A DNA stretch of 64,000 nucleotides from Begonia masoniana (Eukaryota; Streptophyta; Magnoliopsida; Cucurbitales; Begoniaceae). A model generated the notes under the pieces. That model searched no databases. It worked only from the letters and a program-made list of their open reading frames with translations, and had not been told where the DNA came from. The stretch spans positions 46,851,259-46,915,258 of the forward strand of contig CM039503.1 of assembly GCA_022432975.1 (NCBI GenBank), written 5' to 3'. Of the stretch, positions 12,647 to 24,287 are shown in pieces (within the stretch, counting starts at the first letter, position 1; the number at the start of each line of letters is the position of its first letter). The position numbers were made by a program, and so were the translations under genes.

Positions 12647-15301
12647 TGTAACACCCGGTTTTACAGGTTTTTTAATTGTGCGCGCGATGACATTTTTGTA
12701 AATAATTGAAATATGTCTGTTTTACCAATCGAGAGTTTTAATGGAATCCTTATAATTAATATGACTTTTAGGAGAAATATGGGAATTTTAGAAATTCAAA
12801 TCGAAATGTAACGCTCTAGTTTTCGTTTTAACCCTATAGCGGTTTAATCCGTAAAAATAGTAAATTGAGTCTGTTTGACGAACGGAAAGTTTTAATAGAG
12901 CCCTGAAAATAAATAGAAATTATTGGTGAAATAAGGAGATTTTGGAGAAACCGGATTGTTAGTCAATTAACGAGACAAAGAAGAGGATTAAAGGAGAAAT
13001 AAAAGGAGGGGTAAATTGGTAATTTGACAAGTTGATTTTAGTTAAATAAACAAAATCCCTCTTCTTCCCTCTACACTTACGCGATTTTCTTTTTCTCTCA
13101 ACCCTCAATGGCGATTTTTCTCTTCTCCACGGTGGCTCAACGTTTCCTCCTCCGATCTTCAACGCTTCTTTATGTTTCTTCTCCGAAACCACTTCCTAGG
13201 TAAGATTCTAGCGTTTCCCGATTTTAGGGTTGTTAAATGGTTAGGGTTTTATTAAGTTTTCGTTAAATTGGCCGGGTTATATTAGAAAAGGTTAGATATC
13301 GCTCTATTTATGATTATTGGACGTTATTGGTCGAAATAATGGATGTGTTTGAAGTTTAGTTGATGAATTAGTTATTGAAAGCTTGGAAACCCCATTAATG
13401 GAGATCTAGAAATGTCGAGTGCGAATTGCTCGACGAAATACCTCAACGAGTTAAAATAGAGTTTTAGGAAATTTCCTTTAGCTAGGAGTTCCGTTAGTTT
13501 TTGAAGTTCGATGATTTAGGCTCGATTTAATGCCGTGTATTGTGAAATGTTTTAGGTGAACAACGCTCGTGGAAGGAGCTCATTGGCTATGGACGCGAGG
13601 TAAGTACTCGTGACTTACTTTGGCCGATTTGGCCTACACCATATGATTACATTGATTGAGGAAATTTGGAGATATTCAATGTGTTGGGTAATAGGCTGGG
13701 TAGTTAGTTTTAGTTAAATTGTTGTATGTCTAAGTTTGTTGTTTGTTTATGCTTTGGTTTTATACGGCATCGTACATGTTCATGCATCATGGTTTTATAA
13801 ATAAGCACGAAAAAGGAATTTACATGCACGTTTTCATGAAAAGGAAAAGGATAACGAAGAGGTAAAATGTATGTAATTATGGTCACGTTGGGGATGGTGG
13901 TTCAAACATGGTTGTCGTACAGGTGAAACATGTTTTCCCCCCGGGTAGATGAAAGGGGCTATCCAATCGTCGGATGTGCCGCTTTTATCTACCGAGAGTG
14001 AAGCCCCGGTGACGTATATGAAATGAAATGAATAGCGAAAAGGTAGGATGCATGATTTACGAAACGCATATGCATAGCATACACTTGCATTCATGTAGAC
14101 TTACTGAGCCTTTAGCTCACAGTTTGTTTCTATGGTGTAGGTGACTTAAAGCAAGGTGAGGACGATGTCCCTCCACCTGAAGAGCCTGCAGTTTGAAGGA
14201 GGATGCCCGTGGGAGTGGTTGGCGCAGTCGGTGCGAACTTGACCCGTGGGAGCTATAGGTTAAGTGTTTTGGATTGTTTTGGGGTTATGACGGGCTGATG
14301 GGTTATATTATGGATAGAATCGTATAGAAACACATTTTAGGATGCTTTGGTGTCTGGATAGTGTTAAAAGTTGTGTTTTGATGTATTTTGATGACGATAT
14401 TAGCTTCCGCCACGTACAGATGGATTTTTTATGTATAGATTGTGGTTTTGATGAATTAGAATTGAAATTGATGCTTTGATAGGTTTTGGATAAAATAGAA
14501 ATGGATTTTGATGATTTTAGGTTGAATGTTTGGTTTATGAATGTGTATTTTAGTTGGATTATTGATGAATAATTAAAGGATGGTATTTGAAAGGTGTATT
14601 AAGTGAAGGAAGAGGAAAATGGTGAAGTGAGTGTGAATTGTGCAGGGGTTATAGGAAAGAAAAAAAGGAAGGATGAAGCAGCTCTCTAGATTCGAAATCC
14701 AGAGAGGTCGCCGATCGATCGCCAGGGAGGACGATCGATCACCGTGTTTTGGCTACGCTCTGGTAGAAATTCTAGAGCGGGTGCCGATCGATCGCCTGGT
14801 GGGGGCGATCGATCGGCCAAGTGTGATCGCCAAGGGGCGATCGATCAGGCGATCTATTGCCTGGCGAATAAACGCCACAGCCGATCGATCGGCTGAAATG
14901 GCCGATCAATTGGCTCGACATTTTTCGGACAAAATGCCATTTCTGCCCTCGATCACTTGGCCGATTGTTTCCTTATATTTTAGGTTTTATTTAAATGATT
15001 TTGAAGACGACTTTCATTGATGTAGACCTTGATTTATAGCTATAGAACTTGAATTTACTTAATGTGTAGAAAACGAAAATTTCTACGGGAAAATAAGGGA
15101 TAGGAATTAGGTTTGCTACAGCCTAAGTCCGTTCTCTAACGAATGTAAATGAAAGGAAACAAAGAATTAAATGAATGAAATGGAAAATGAAACTTAAGGA
15201 GTTGGCAAGAACGGGGGAGGGTAACATGCACGTATGTATGTATGCACGCACGACACAGGTCGTGACAGCACCGACGCGGGGTCGGGGTCGGGGTCGTCAT
15301 A
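12647..15301 (+). repeat. TE1 5' LTR (2.66 kb)
   Basis: It starts TGTAACACCC and ends GTCGTCATA, against GTCGTCACA in the 3' copy. It is twice as long as the 3' LTR because the latter lost ~1.35 kb. The extra part (13757-15109) includes a stem-loop (13944-13993), a conserved CTTACTGAG block (~14100) and six GATCGATC motifs (14712-14890). Splice-donor-like AGGTAAG sites occur near 13198 and 13597. The 14673-15020 frame inside it is not a gene. Confidence 0.92.
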
Positions 15302-15306
15302 ACGTA

Positions 15307-15318
15307 TGGTAACAGAAC
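15307..15318 (+). promoter_or_regulatory. TE1 primer-binding site (initiator tRNA-Met type)
   Basis: TGGTAACAGAAC sits a few bases after the 5' LTR. It matches the start of the usual plant TGGTATCAGAGC primer site with changes at T6 and G11. Confidence 0.75.
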
Positions 15319-15462
15319 CCCCGGGTTTTAAAATTGGTTTTGTAGACTGCTCGACTGCACAGCCACTACACGGACATGCTTCTTCAACTGTAAGTACGTT
15401 TTTAAGATTTCTTTGTTTTTGTTTCTTAGAGTTATTGTTTCTAACTTGTATAGGTTTACAAA

Positions 15463-18400
15463 ATGGTCCGTCGAGGGAATGATAGGGATGAGAGAGATGA
15501 TACGATAGACCAATTGAGAGAGTTTATAGCTCAACAATCCTAACACTTAGACTGACAGACTCAGCATATGGAAAGACAGTCTCAACAGCTTGACACGCTG
15601 ATTAACCGTAAGGGCAACAGAACTCAGGAGATGGCAGCTCCTAGTAATCGTGGAATGGAGAGGTTTCAAAAATTACAACCTCCAGTGTTCAACGGACAAT
15701 CTTCGGATCCCTCTTTAGCTGAGGAGTAGATTCGAACTATGGAGGACATGTTGGCTTATGCGAATATAGAGGATGGGGAGAAAGTCGCGTTCGTCACTTA
15801 TCATTTGGCACTAGATGCCCGGTTCTGGTGGGACACCATCAAGGCGACCACAGATGTTACAACGATGGGCTGGAAATGGTTTAGAACCGTGTTTTTCGAC
15901 AAGTATTTTAGCCATACGGTACGGGAGGCTAAAATGATGGAGTTCATGCAATTGCGACAGGCTGGCTCAGTTGCCGAATATGTCAGAAGGTTTGAGGCCC
16001 TATCCCGGTTTTCACCACGCTAGGTCAGTGTTAATGAGGACAAGGTGCGTCGGTTTATGCAAGGGCTAAGTCAGGAAATTCAAAAAAATGTCATCATATC
16101 AGGGGTGCGGAATGTGCCCTATGCTGAGACTGTGGCTAGAACGCTAGAGATTGAGGCCGTTGAACCAACTTACGTCAAACCGAGGGAGCCGGCTAGAGGG
16201 TTCTTTTGGGAGATACAGCCTACGCCTCAGAATAAGGGCTAGCAACCAAGGGGACAGCCACAGCAACAACAAAGAGGTACTAAGAGGCCCTATGATGACA
16301 AGGGTGACCTGGGTAAGGGGAAGCAAGTCCAAGGGGCTACTGAGAAGCCTATTTGTCCTACGTGCCAGAAGAAACATTATGGTGATTGTCGGATGGGCAC
16401 TGATAGATGCTACCGATGTGGTGAGGTTGGCCATTACGTCATGAATTGCCCGTTAATGAACCAAAGTAAGTCAAGCAGGGATCAGAGGAGAGTTGCCCCG
16501 AGAATTTTTGCCTTTATTGAGCCAGGCGATGTTGACGACGAGGCCCAGCCCTTCGTTATAGCAGGTACTATTTTGGTCACGGGAGTAGCCGTATTTTCAT
16601 TGATAGACACAGGTGCTATGCACTCGTTTATTTCCACTGCATGCGTAGCTAGACTGAAGGTAGTGCCTGAGTTAGCAGAGTACGAGTATCGAGTAATGCT
16701 GCCTTCAGGGGAGTTTATGCAGTCAGATCACATCTTCCAGGGCAGTGTCATCTCTGTAGGGGACAATACCCTTTATGCCCGGTTGATAGTTATGGTCATA
16801 GAGTAGTATGATCTAATTTTTGGAATGGATTGGCTGTCATGCCACTTCGCCACCATTGACTGCCAATCCGGGTTGGTGACTTTTCGGCCCCCGGGTAAAG
16901 AGGAGTTTGCTTATCAGGCAATGAATAGGTTAAGCGGGTTACCGGCTTCCTATTCAATGAAGGTCAGAGAGCAGTTTAAAGGTGAATGCTCAGTTTATAT
17001 GGTCACTGTGGTCGACGCTCAATTGCTTAAGGGGGTAACGCCAAGTGACATCCCGATTGTTAGGGAGTTTGCGGAGATTTTTCGTGACGATCTTCTCAGA
17101 TTACCGCCGGACCGGGAGATAGAGTTTTTGATTGATGTGTATCCAAGTTATGAACCTGTTTCTAAGAACCCGTACAGATTGGCGCCTGCCGAATTGAGAG
17201 AGTTAAAGTCTCAGCTAGAGGAATTGCTAGATAAGGGGTTCATCCGACCTAGCTTTTCTCTATGGGGTGTGCCGGTTCTGTTCGTTAAGAAGAAGGATGG
17301 AACTCTCAGGATGTGCATAGATTACAGAGAGTTGAATAAATTGATAGTGAAGAATAAATATCTGTTGCCCCGAATAGATGACCTGTTTGACCAACTGCAG
17401 GGTGCCCGAGTATTTTCGAGGATTGACCTACGCTCGGGTTATTATCAGTTGAAGGTCTGACGGGAAGACATTCCAAAGATAGCGTTTCGAACGAGGTATG
17501 GGCATTATGAGTTCCTTGTTATGTCTTTTGGACTTACGAATGCCCCGCAGCGTTTATGGATCTAAATGAACCGTGTTTTCAAGGAGTATTTAGACAAGTT
17601 TGTTGTTGTATTTATTGACGACATCTTGATCTATTCTAAGACGAAGGAAGAACATGAGGAGCAACTACAGATTGTTCTGATAATTCTAGAGCAACACCAA
17701 CTTTACCTAAAGTTCTCCAAGTGTGAGTTTTGGCTAGACCGAGTGAACTTTCTCGGCCACATCATATCTCAGGAAGGAGTTTCAGTAGATCCGGCCAAAA
17801 TACAAGTTGTTAAAGATTGGCCGCAGCCTAAGAATGTGCGTGAGGTACGTGGGTTTCTCGGATTAGCCGGGTATTACAGGAAATTCATTGAGGGATTTTC
17901 GAAGATCGCAGTTCCCCTATCCCGATTAACAAGAAAGAATGAGAAATTTATATGGTCGGCTGCATGCGAGAAGAGCTTTGTGGAGCTAAAACAGAAGTTA
18001 ACCACAGCTCCAGTTTTAACGTTGTCAGTTGAAGGCGACAAGTTCAGCATATATTGTGACGCGTCTAAGGTTGGTCTTGGATGCGTATTGATGCAAGAAA
18101 GGAGAGTCATTGCGTACGCTTCCTGGCTGTTGAAGCCGTATGAGCAAAATTACCTGACGCATGACCTAGAGTAAGCAGCCGTCGTCTTTGCGTTAAAAGT
18201 CTGGAGACACTATCTGTATGGGCAACAATGTGAAGTGTTCTCAGATCACCGGAGTTTAAAGTATCTGTTTAAGCAAAAAGAGCTGAATGTGCGACAAAGA
18301 AGGTGGTTGAAGTTTGTGAAGGACTACGACTTTGAGATTAAATACCACCTGGGAAAAGCAAATAAGGTCGCAGATGCCTTAAGCCGAATGCCCACTACGA

Positions 18401-19944
18401 GTCAGTCTTTGCTTGCATCAATGTCGGTGATGTTGAGGTCTGAGATTGAGAGGTTTGATGTGGAGATCGTGGCTGAGTTGTCCATTATGCTCACGAACAT
18501 TTCTCTTAGGCCGACGGTACTGGACAAAATACGAGAAGCTCAACGGAAAGACTTGGAGTGTGAGAAGCACCGTTTGAGCATGACATCTGAAGACTCGTCC
18601 GATTTTAACTTGTCGGATGACGGCATATTAAAGTTCAGACATAGGTGGTACGTGCCTAATGATGAAGAGTTAAAGAAAGAAGTCTTGGCCGAGGCGCACT
18701 CTTCGTCTTACTCGGTGCATCCAGGAAGCACCAAGATGTATCGGGATCTAAAACAGCATTTCTGGTGGCCTAACATGAAGAGAGAGGTGGCCAAGTACGT
18801 AGAAACCTGTTTGGTTTGTCAGCATGTTAAGGAACAACATCAAAGGCCGGCAGGAACTTTGCAACCCATGCCGATCCCGGAGTGGAAATGGGAGCAGATT
18901 TCTATGGATTTTCTTATTGGGCTCTCGAGAATGACGAAGGGACACGATGGGATTTGAGTGATAATGGACCGTTTGACGAAGTCGGCCCACTTTCTTCCAG
19001 TTAAAGCAACATTTTCCATGGATCAGCTCGCCGAACTTTATGTACAGGAAATCGTTAGACTTCACGGGGTACCTGTTTCAATAGTTTCAGACCGAGATCC
19101 AAGATTTACCTCGAGATTTTAGAAGAGTTTGCACAAAGCCATGGGAACACAGTTGAACTTCAGCATGACATTTCATCCTCAGACCGATGGTCAGACAGAA
19201 CGAACGAATCAAATCCTTGAGGATATGCTCAGAGCTTGCGTGTTGGAATTTCAAGGATCGTAGAACAGGTATTTGCCACTGATCGAGTTATCATATAACA
19301 ACAATTTTCAAACTACGATCGGGATGGCACCATATGAAACGTTGTATGGACGGAAGTGCAGGTCACTGCTGTATTGGGATGAGGTTGGCGAGGCTAGTAT
19401 TATTGGCCCCGATATTCTACAGCAAACAGCAGAAAAGATCGCCATTATCAAACAGCGCATTGAGATAGCTCAGAGCCGTCAGAGAAGCTATGCCGATAAT
19501 AGAAGAAGGGAGTTAGAGTTTAATGAAGGTGACGAGGTATATTTGAAGATTTCTCCATTCAAAGGCGTCATGAGATTCGGAAGAAGAGGCAAGCTAAGCC
19601 CTCGTTATGTGGGGCCCTTCCCTATTTTGAAAAGGATCGGGAAGATGACTTATCGATTGCAGCTTCTGGCATCTATGGAGAGCATCCACAACATCTTTCA
19701 CGTATCCATGCTCTGGAAGTGCGTACATGACCCGTCGCATGTCGTAGAAGCACGGGAGATTGAGGTACAGCCGACATTGACCTACGTGGAGAAGCCGTTA
19801 CAAATTTTGGAATCCTCTATTAAGGTGTTGAGAAACAAGGAGATTCCACTAGTCAAAGTCTTATGGCGGAATCGTGGCGTAGAGGAAGCCACCTGGAAAA
19901 GACAGCAAATTATAATGACTAAATACCCAAAACTATTTGTGTGA
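15463..19944 (+). pseudogene. TE1 gag-pol polyprotein (broken)
   Basis: Gag begins at 15463 and is soon stopped. Retrotransposon-gag continues at 15739-16242, with a CCHC knuckle (CYRCGEVGHYVMNC, ~16410-16450). Protease shows DTG near 16605. Reverse transcriptase follows (17150-17700) with an intact catalytic FIDD near 17610, then RNase H (17940-18360). Integrase has an HHCC finger near 18715-18830, then its core, then a chromodomain-like end (19770-19940). In-frame stops (15541, 15727, 16021, 16240, 16804, 17458, 18172, 18955, 19120, 19261) and a frameshift near 17550 break it. Most stops look like one transition away from CAG, CAA, CGA or TGG. No functional product is expected. Confidence 0.9.
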
Positions 19945-19970
19945 TTCAATTTTGAGGACAAAATTTCAAT

Positions 19971-19984
19971 TAAGGTGAATGGAA
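19971..19984 (+). promoter_or_regulatory. TE1 polypurine tract
   Basis: Purine-rich AAGGTGAATGGAA immediately precedes the 3' LTR, where plus-strand DNA synthesis would start. Confidence 0.65.
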
Positions 19985-21283
19985 TGTAACACCCGGTTTT
20001 ACAGATTTTTGAATTGTGCGCGCGATGGCATTTTTGTAAATAATTGAAATATGCCTATTTTATGAATCGAGAGTTTTAATAGAATCCTTATAATTAATAT
20101 GAATTTTAAGAGACATATGAGAATTTTAGAAATTCAAATCGAAATGTAAAGCTTTAGTTTCTGTTTTAACCCTATAGCGGTTTAATCCGTAAAAATGGTA
20201 AATTGAGTCCGTTTGACGAACGAAAAGTTTTAATAGAGCCCTGAAAATAAATAGGAATTATTGGTGAAATAAGGAGATTTTGGAGAAACCAGAATGTTAG
20301 TCAATTAACGAGACAAAGAAGAGGATTAAAGAAGAAATAAAAGGAGGGGTAAATTGATAATTTGACAAGTTGATTTTAGTTAAATAAACAAAATCCCTCT
20401 TCTTCCCTCTACACTTACGTGATTTTCTTTTTCTCTCAACCCTCAACGGCGATTTTTCTCTCCTCCACAGTGGCTCAACGTTTCCTCCTCCGATCTTCAA
20501 CGCTTCTTCACGTTTCTTCTCCGAAACCACTTCCTAGGTAAGATTCTATCATTTCCCGGCTTTAGTTTCCAACTTTAGGGTGTTAAAAGGTTAGGGTTTT
20601 ATTAAGTTTTCGTTAAATTGGCCGGGTTATGTTAGAAAAGGTTAGATATCACTCTATTTATAATTATTGGACGTTATTGGGCGAAATAATGGATGTGTTT
20701 GGAGTTTAGTTGAAGAATTGGTTATTGAAAGCTTGGAAACCCCATTAATGGAGGTCTAGAAATGTCGAGCGCGAATTGCTCGACGAAATGCCTCAACGAG
20801 TTAAAATAGAGTTTTAGGAAATTTCCTTTAGCTAGGAGTTCCATTAGTTTTTGAAGTTCGATGATTTAGGCTCGGTTTAATGCCGTGTATTGTGAAATGT
20901 TTTAGGTGAACAATGCTTGTGGAAGGAGCTCGTTGGCTATGGACGCGAGGTAAGTACTCGTGACTTACTTTGGCTGATTTGGCCTACACCATATGATTAC
21001 GTTGATTGAGGAAATTTGGAGATATTCAATGTATTGGGTAATAAGCTGAGTAGTTAGTTTTAGTTAAATTGTTGTATGTCTAAGTTTGTTGTTTGTTTAT
21101 GCTTTGGGTTTGCTACAGCCTGAGTCCGTTCTCTAACGAATGTAAATGAAAGGAAACGAAGAATGAAATGGAAAATGAAACTTAAGGAGTTGGTGAGAAC
21201 GGGCGAAGGTAATATGCACGTATGTATGTACGCACGCACGACACAGGTCGTGGCGGCACCGACGCGGGGTCGGGGTCGTCACA
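19985..21283 (+). repeat. TE1 3' LTR (1.30 kb, internally deleted)
   Basis: It matches the 5' LTR at both ends but jumps from the position equivalent to 13757 to that of 15110. GGTTT is present at both breakpoints of the 5' copy. The deletion removes the stem-loop, the CTTACTGAG block and all GATCGATC motifs. Confidence 0.92.
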
Positions 21284-21660
21284 AAGTCCTTGCATCATAC
21301 TAGCTAGGGACCAACTGATTCTGATTATATTTGAAATTATCATAAAAAACATGATGTTCAAGATTGTGAAGAAACATGAAAAAATGTTTAAATCAATAGA
21401 ATTATTGTGTTCTCATATCAAGAAAATGTTGGCAAACTACAACTTACAGCTCAAAAATTGGAGTCTAACATTTACTGAAGTTACACAGTTTGAGGTCAAT
21501 AACGATAGCATACAATACATTATCGATTTGGATAAACGTGTGTGTAATTGTTACAAGTGACAGTTGATTGACATCTCATGTGTGCATGCAATTCTGTATC
21601 TTCTTTTTATGAGAAAACTAGTTGAAAATTATGTTCATCAGTACTATCTCTAAAAAACAT
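21284..21660 (+). pseudogene. MULE transposase, C-terminal part with SWIM zinc finger
   Basis: This continues the transposase after TE1. A basic helical stretch (KIVKKHEKMF) leads to FEVNNDSIQYIIDLDKRVCNC, then ISCVHAI after an in-frame stop at 21558. That is the CxC...CxH SWIM finger typical of MULE transposases. The open frame is 21222-21560; the second half of the finger lies beyond the stop. Confidence 0.75.
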
Positions 21661-22544
21661 ACATGAAGATGTATTGTAATTCAGCTTGTTATTGGCCAAA
21701 CATATAGCCTGAAATAGATATGGATAAAATTATGTCACTGACAATAAATCACCAAGGAGGCATAAGTGGAAGCTCACATAACATATTTATGAGTTCAGTT
21801 CGTCGTTGATGTAATGATGTCTGATTCATAAATGTTTTTTTATATTTTTTCGTAAATTCATATTTAAAATATTTGGAGAGTGTCTAATTGAGATTTGGTA
21901 TTGTTAAATAGTCTAAATTCTTTTGTTATGTTTGAATTCATAAAAAAATAGAATAGAGCCTTTGTTCTCTCTTTCTCTCCCCCACAACAATTATAAAAAA
22001 CAATCCTAAACAATAACTAAGTCCAAATATGCAGATTTTTTTTTTAAATAGAGACAATTCAAATACTGTTCAAATCCAAAAAAGTAAGTAAAACAAAGAC
22101 AGTTCAAAGTATATTGATGCAATTGCATGAATACAACAAATGAAAAAAAAAAAAAAGACAAAAATCTAAACATCTGATGAAGGTTCAACATCAAAGAATA
22201 AAGGAACACAAGAAGCATCCCTAGGCTTAGACTCGATAGTGTAGGTGTCGTCTTCTTCATATTGATAGAGTTCTTATTGCAAGTTTAGCAACTATGACTG
22301 CTTGAGTCAAAACGATATCCTGAATTTGTCAAGTCATTACTTCAACAGTTAAAGCAAGGCTAGATAAATTGGCTGAAATAATGTGTAAACTCTCCTCAAA
22401 TGTAGACATAAAAGGAGTGAGGCTAGGATGAAGCATCCTGCATAGGAACATCTTGAAAGATAGATGCAAGAGGAGGAGCTAACGAGGTGGATGCCTAATG
22501 TGCGGTCTTAAAAATGCATTCACCTTTTACTTCACGTTTCACTC
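21661..22544. other. MULE 3' interior, no gene seen
   Basis: This is A+T-rich DNA between the transposase remnant and the right inverted repeat. It contains a poly-A run (22141-22156) and no recognisable coding sequence. The minus-strand frame 22006-22260 is a low-complexity translation of A-runs. Confidence 0.5.
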
Positions 22545-22708
22545 ACTAGAGTATTTCTAGGTCGCGTGCAGAAGCTCTGACGATGACGTGACATACATAT
22601 GGGTGCTCTTTGTTTAATTGCGGGTGTCCACACTTACATTGATTGTAATACATCCTCTCGGGAGTGGGCGTTTGTAGTGGACGCCTACAGGTTTGAGTAG
22701 GCACGCGT
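22545..22708 (-). repeat. MULE right inverted repeat, inner part
   Basis: Reverse complement of the inner part of 10450-10822. TE2 insertion at 22708/22709 separates it from its outer part. Confidence 0.75.
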
Positions 22709-24287
22709 TGTAACACCCGACATTTTTGGGCATGTAATTATTCCTCAAATCATTTAGCGGGATGAATTTTATATTAATACAATGAATGTTTTAATGAATT
22801 TGTCGGAGTGTTTAATGGAGAAACTGAATTGACGAACTAATTAACAAATTAGTTGGAAACCAATGAGGGGCAAATTAGGAAGCCAATTAAGGTTGGTGGG
22901 AGGAAGCCAATGGATGGATGCCAAGTGTTCAACTTGTTGAACAAGATATGTTCTTCCTCCTACGTGAAACCCTCCTCACTTCTCTTCTCTGTTCTCTCCA
23001 CTCCTCTCTGCATTCTCTCTCCAGACGACAAACGACCATCGAAGCTCCTCCGATCTCCTCAGTTTCTTTCTATTTCTCTGCCTAAGGTAAGCATCTACTA
23101 AAGCTAACGTGTTTGGACAAGTCAAAACGTTAGTTTGCTGAAGTTTAGGGTTAATGTCTGATTGTTCATGATTTAGGTTCGTGAATTGCCGAGGACATTT
23201 ACACGAACAAAGCTTGCAACTTCACGGACAACAGGTAAGTTCATACACGTAAGTTAGCTCTTAAGGCCCTACATCACGGAGATACTAGGCTAAAAATGTC
23301 GTCGGGATTGTCGTTGGGTAGTTAGGTCGATGATTCAGCCATAAGTAAGTTTAATGCCATGCTCATTGCATGGTTTAGATTTCCTATTATTTATGTGCAT
23401 TTTGAACTGTTTTTTGTTCAGTATGTTAAGTCTGTGCACAATGAATGTTCATGCATACACGTTTTTTTCGAAAGTCATGCAAATATTTTCTACACACGGT
23501 TTGAAGTTAAGAAAGATAAAATTCTGAATGTAATGTAATGGTTAAGTATGGGACGGGGACTGCCATTCTGTTCTGTATTACTGTACTGTATCTCTGTAAT
23601 GTGCCTGAAAGTGCACCCTCTGTTGCACCAGTTCCTCTATAAGCCCCACTTATACCTCTCTGACAGAGAAACGTAATGTAATGTAATGTCACTGTATTTC
23701 GAAAGTTCATACATAACATATGCACCACTGTATTTTTATGTTCTTACTGAGCTTTAGGCACATAGTTGAACTCCCTGATGTAGGTATGAAACCCGTGGAT
23801 GAGGATACTGTGCCTCAGTCTGACTAATAGGTGGTTGGTAGCACGAGCTTTCGGGGATGGTTGCGGCAGCCAGACATATTTCTGACCCGAGAGAGTGAAG
23901 TTTTTAAAAATGAAGTTCATGTTAGTATAGTTTCTGTTGGGATTTTAAAATGATGTATAGATTTAGTGTTGATGTTTTAAAACTCCTGTCTGGTGAATTC
24001 TTGAAGTGTATGTTCAGATTCTATACAGCTGTTGAAATTTTTAAAACGATGTATAAACTTTCTGTTGATGTTTTAAAACCTCTATTTGACAGTTGAATAT
24101 GTATTTTGAATTATTCTGGAACCGTTGGAGTCTTCCCTTTCAGGTTGTGCATGGATTGTCTCGAGTTTTTAAGTTATCCATGCAGTTTGATTTCTTGAAC
24201 TCTGTCATGCTTTTCCAGCTTCTGTCGTGGCTTCTAACACGTTTAAAATTATGTTTTGAATCGGGTTTTTGGGGTTTGAAGTTTTTA
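22709..24287 (+). repeat. TE2 5' LTR, piece 1
   Basis: It starts TGTAACACCCGAC and is collinear with 42943 onward, but lacks the 17-bp array and duplicated block of the 3' LTR. Only one CTGTGCCTGAAAGTGCA-like unit is present (~23600). It is cut at 24287 by TE3. Donor-like AGGTAAG sites occur at 23085 and 23233. Confidence 0.9.

Larger units (their letters stand above)
12647..21283 (+). mobile_element. TE1: Ty3/gypsy chromovirus (Tekay-like), full-length but inactive
   Basis: The element has two LTRs (12647-15301 and 19985-21283), a tRNA-Met-type primer site, gag-pol coding remnants and a polypurine tract. The flanks GAGTC (12642-12646) and AAGTC (21284-21288) are a 5-bp target duplication with one change, and joining them restores a continuous MULE transposase. 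Domain order gag-PR-RT-RH-INT-chromodomain is that of chromoviruses; the integrase zinc-finger wording (HPGSTKMYRDLKQHFWWP) suggests Tekay/Del. Multiple stops and a frameshift make it inactive. Confidence 0.9.

Noticed and set aside
14673..15020. 115-codon plus-strand frame
   Set aside because: Lies in the TE1 LTR and mainly translates the GATCGATC cluster; absent from the 3' LTR.
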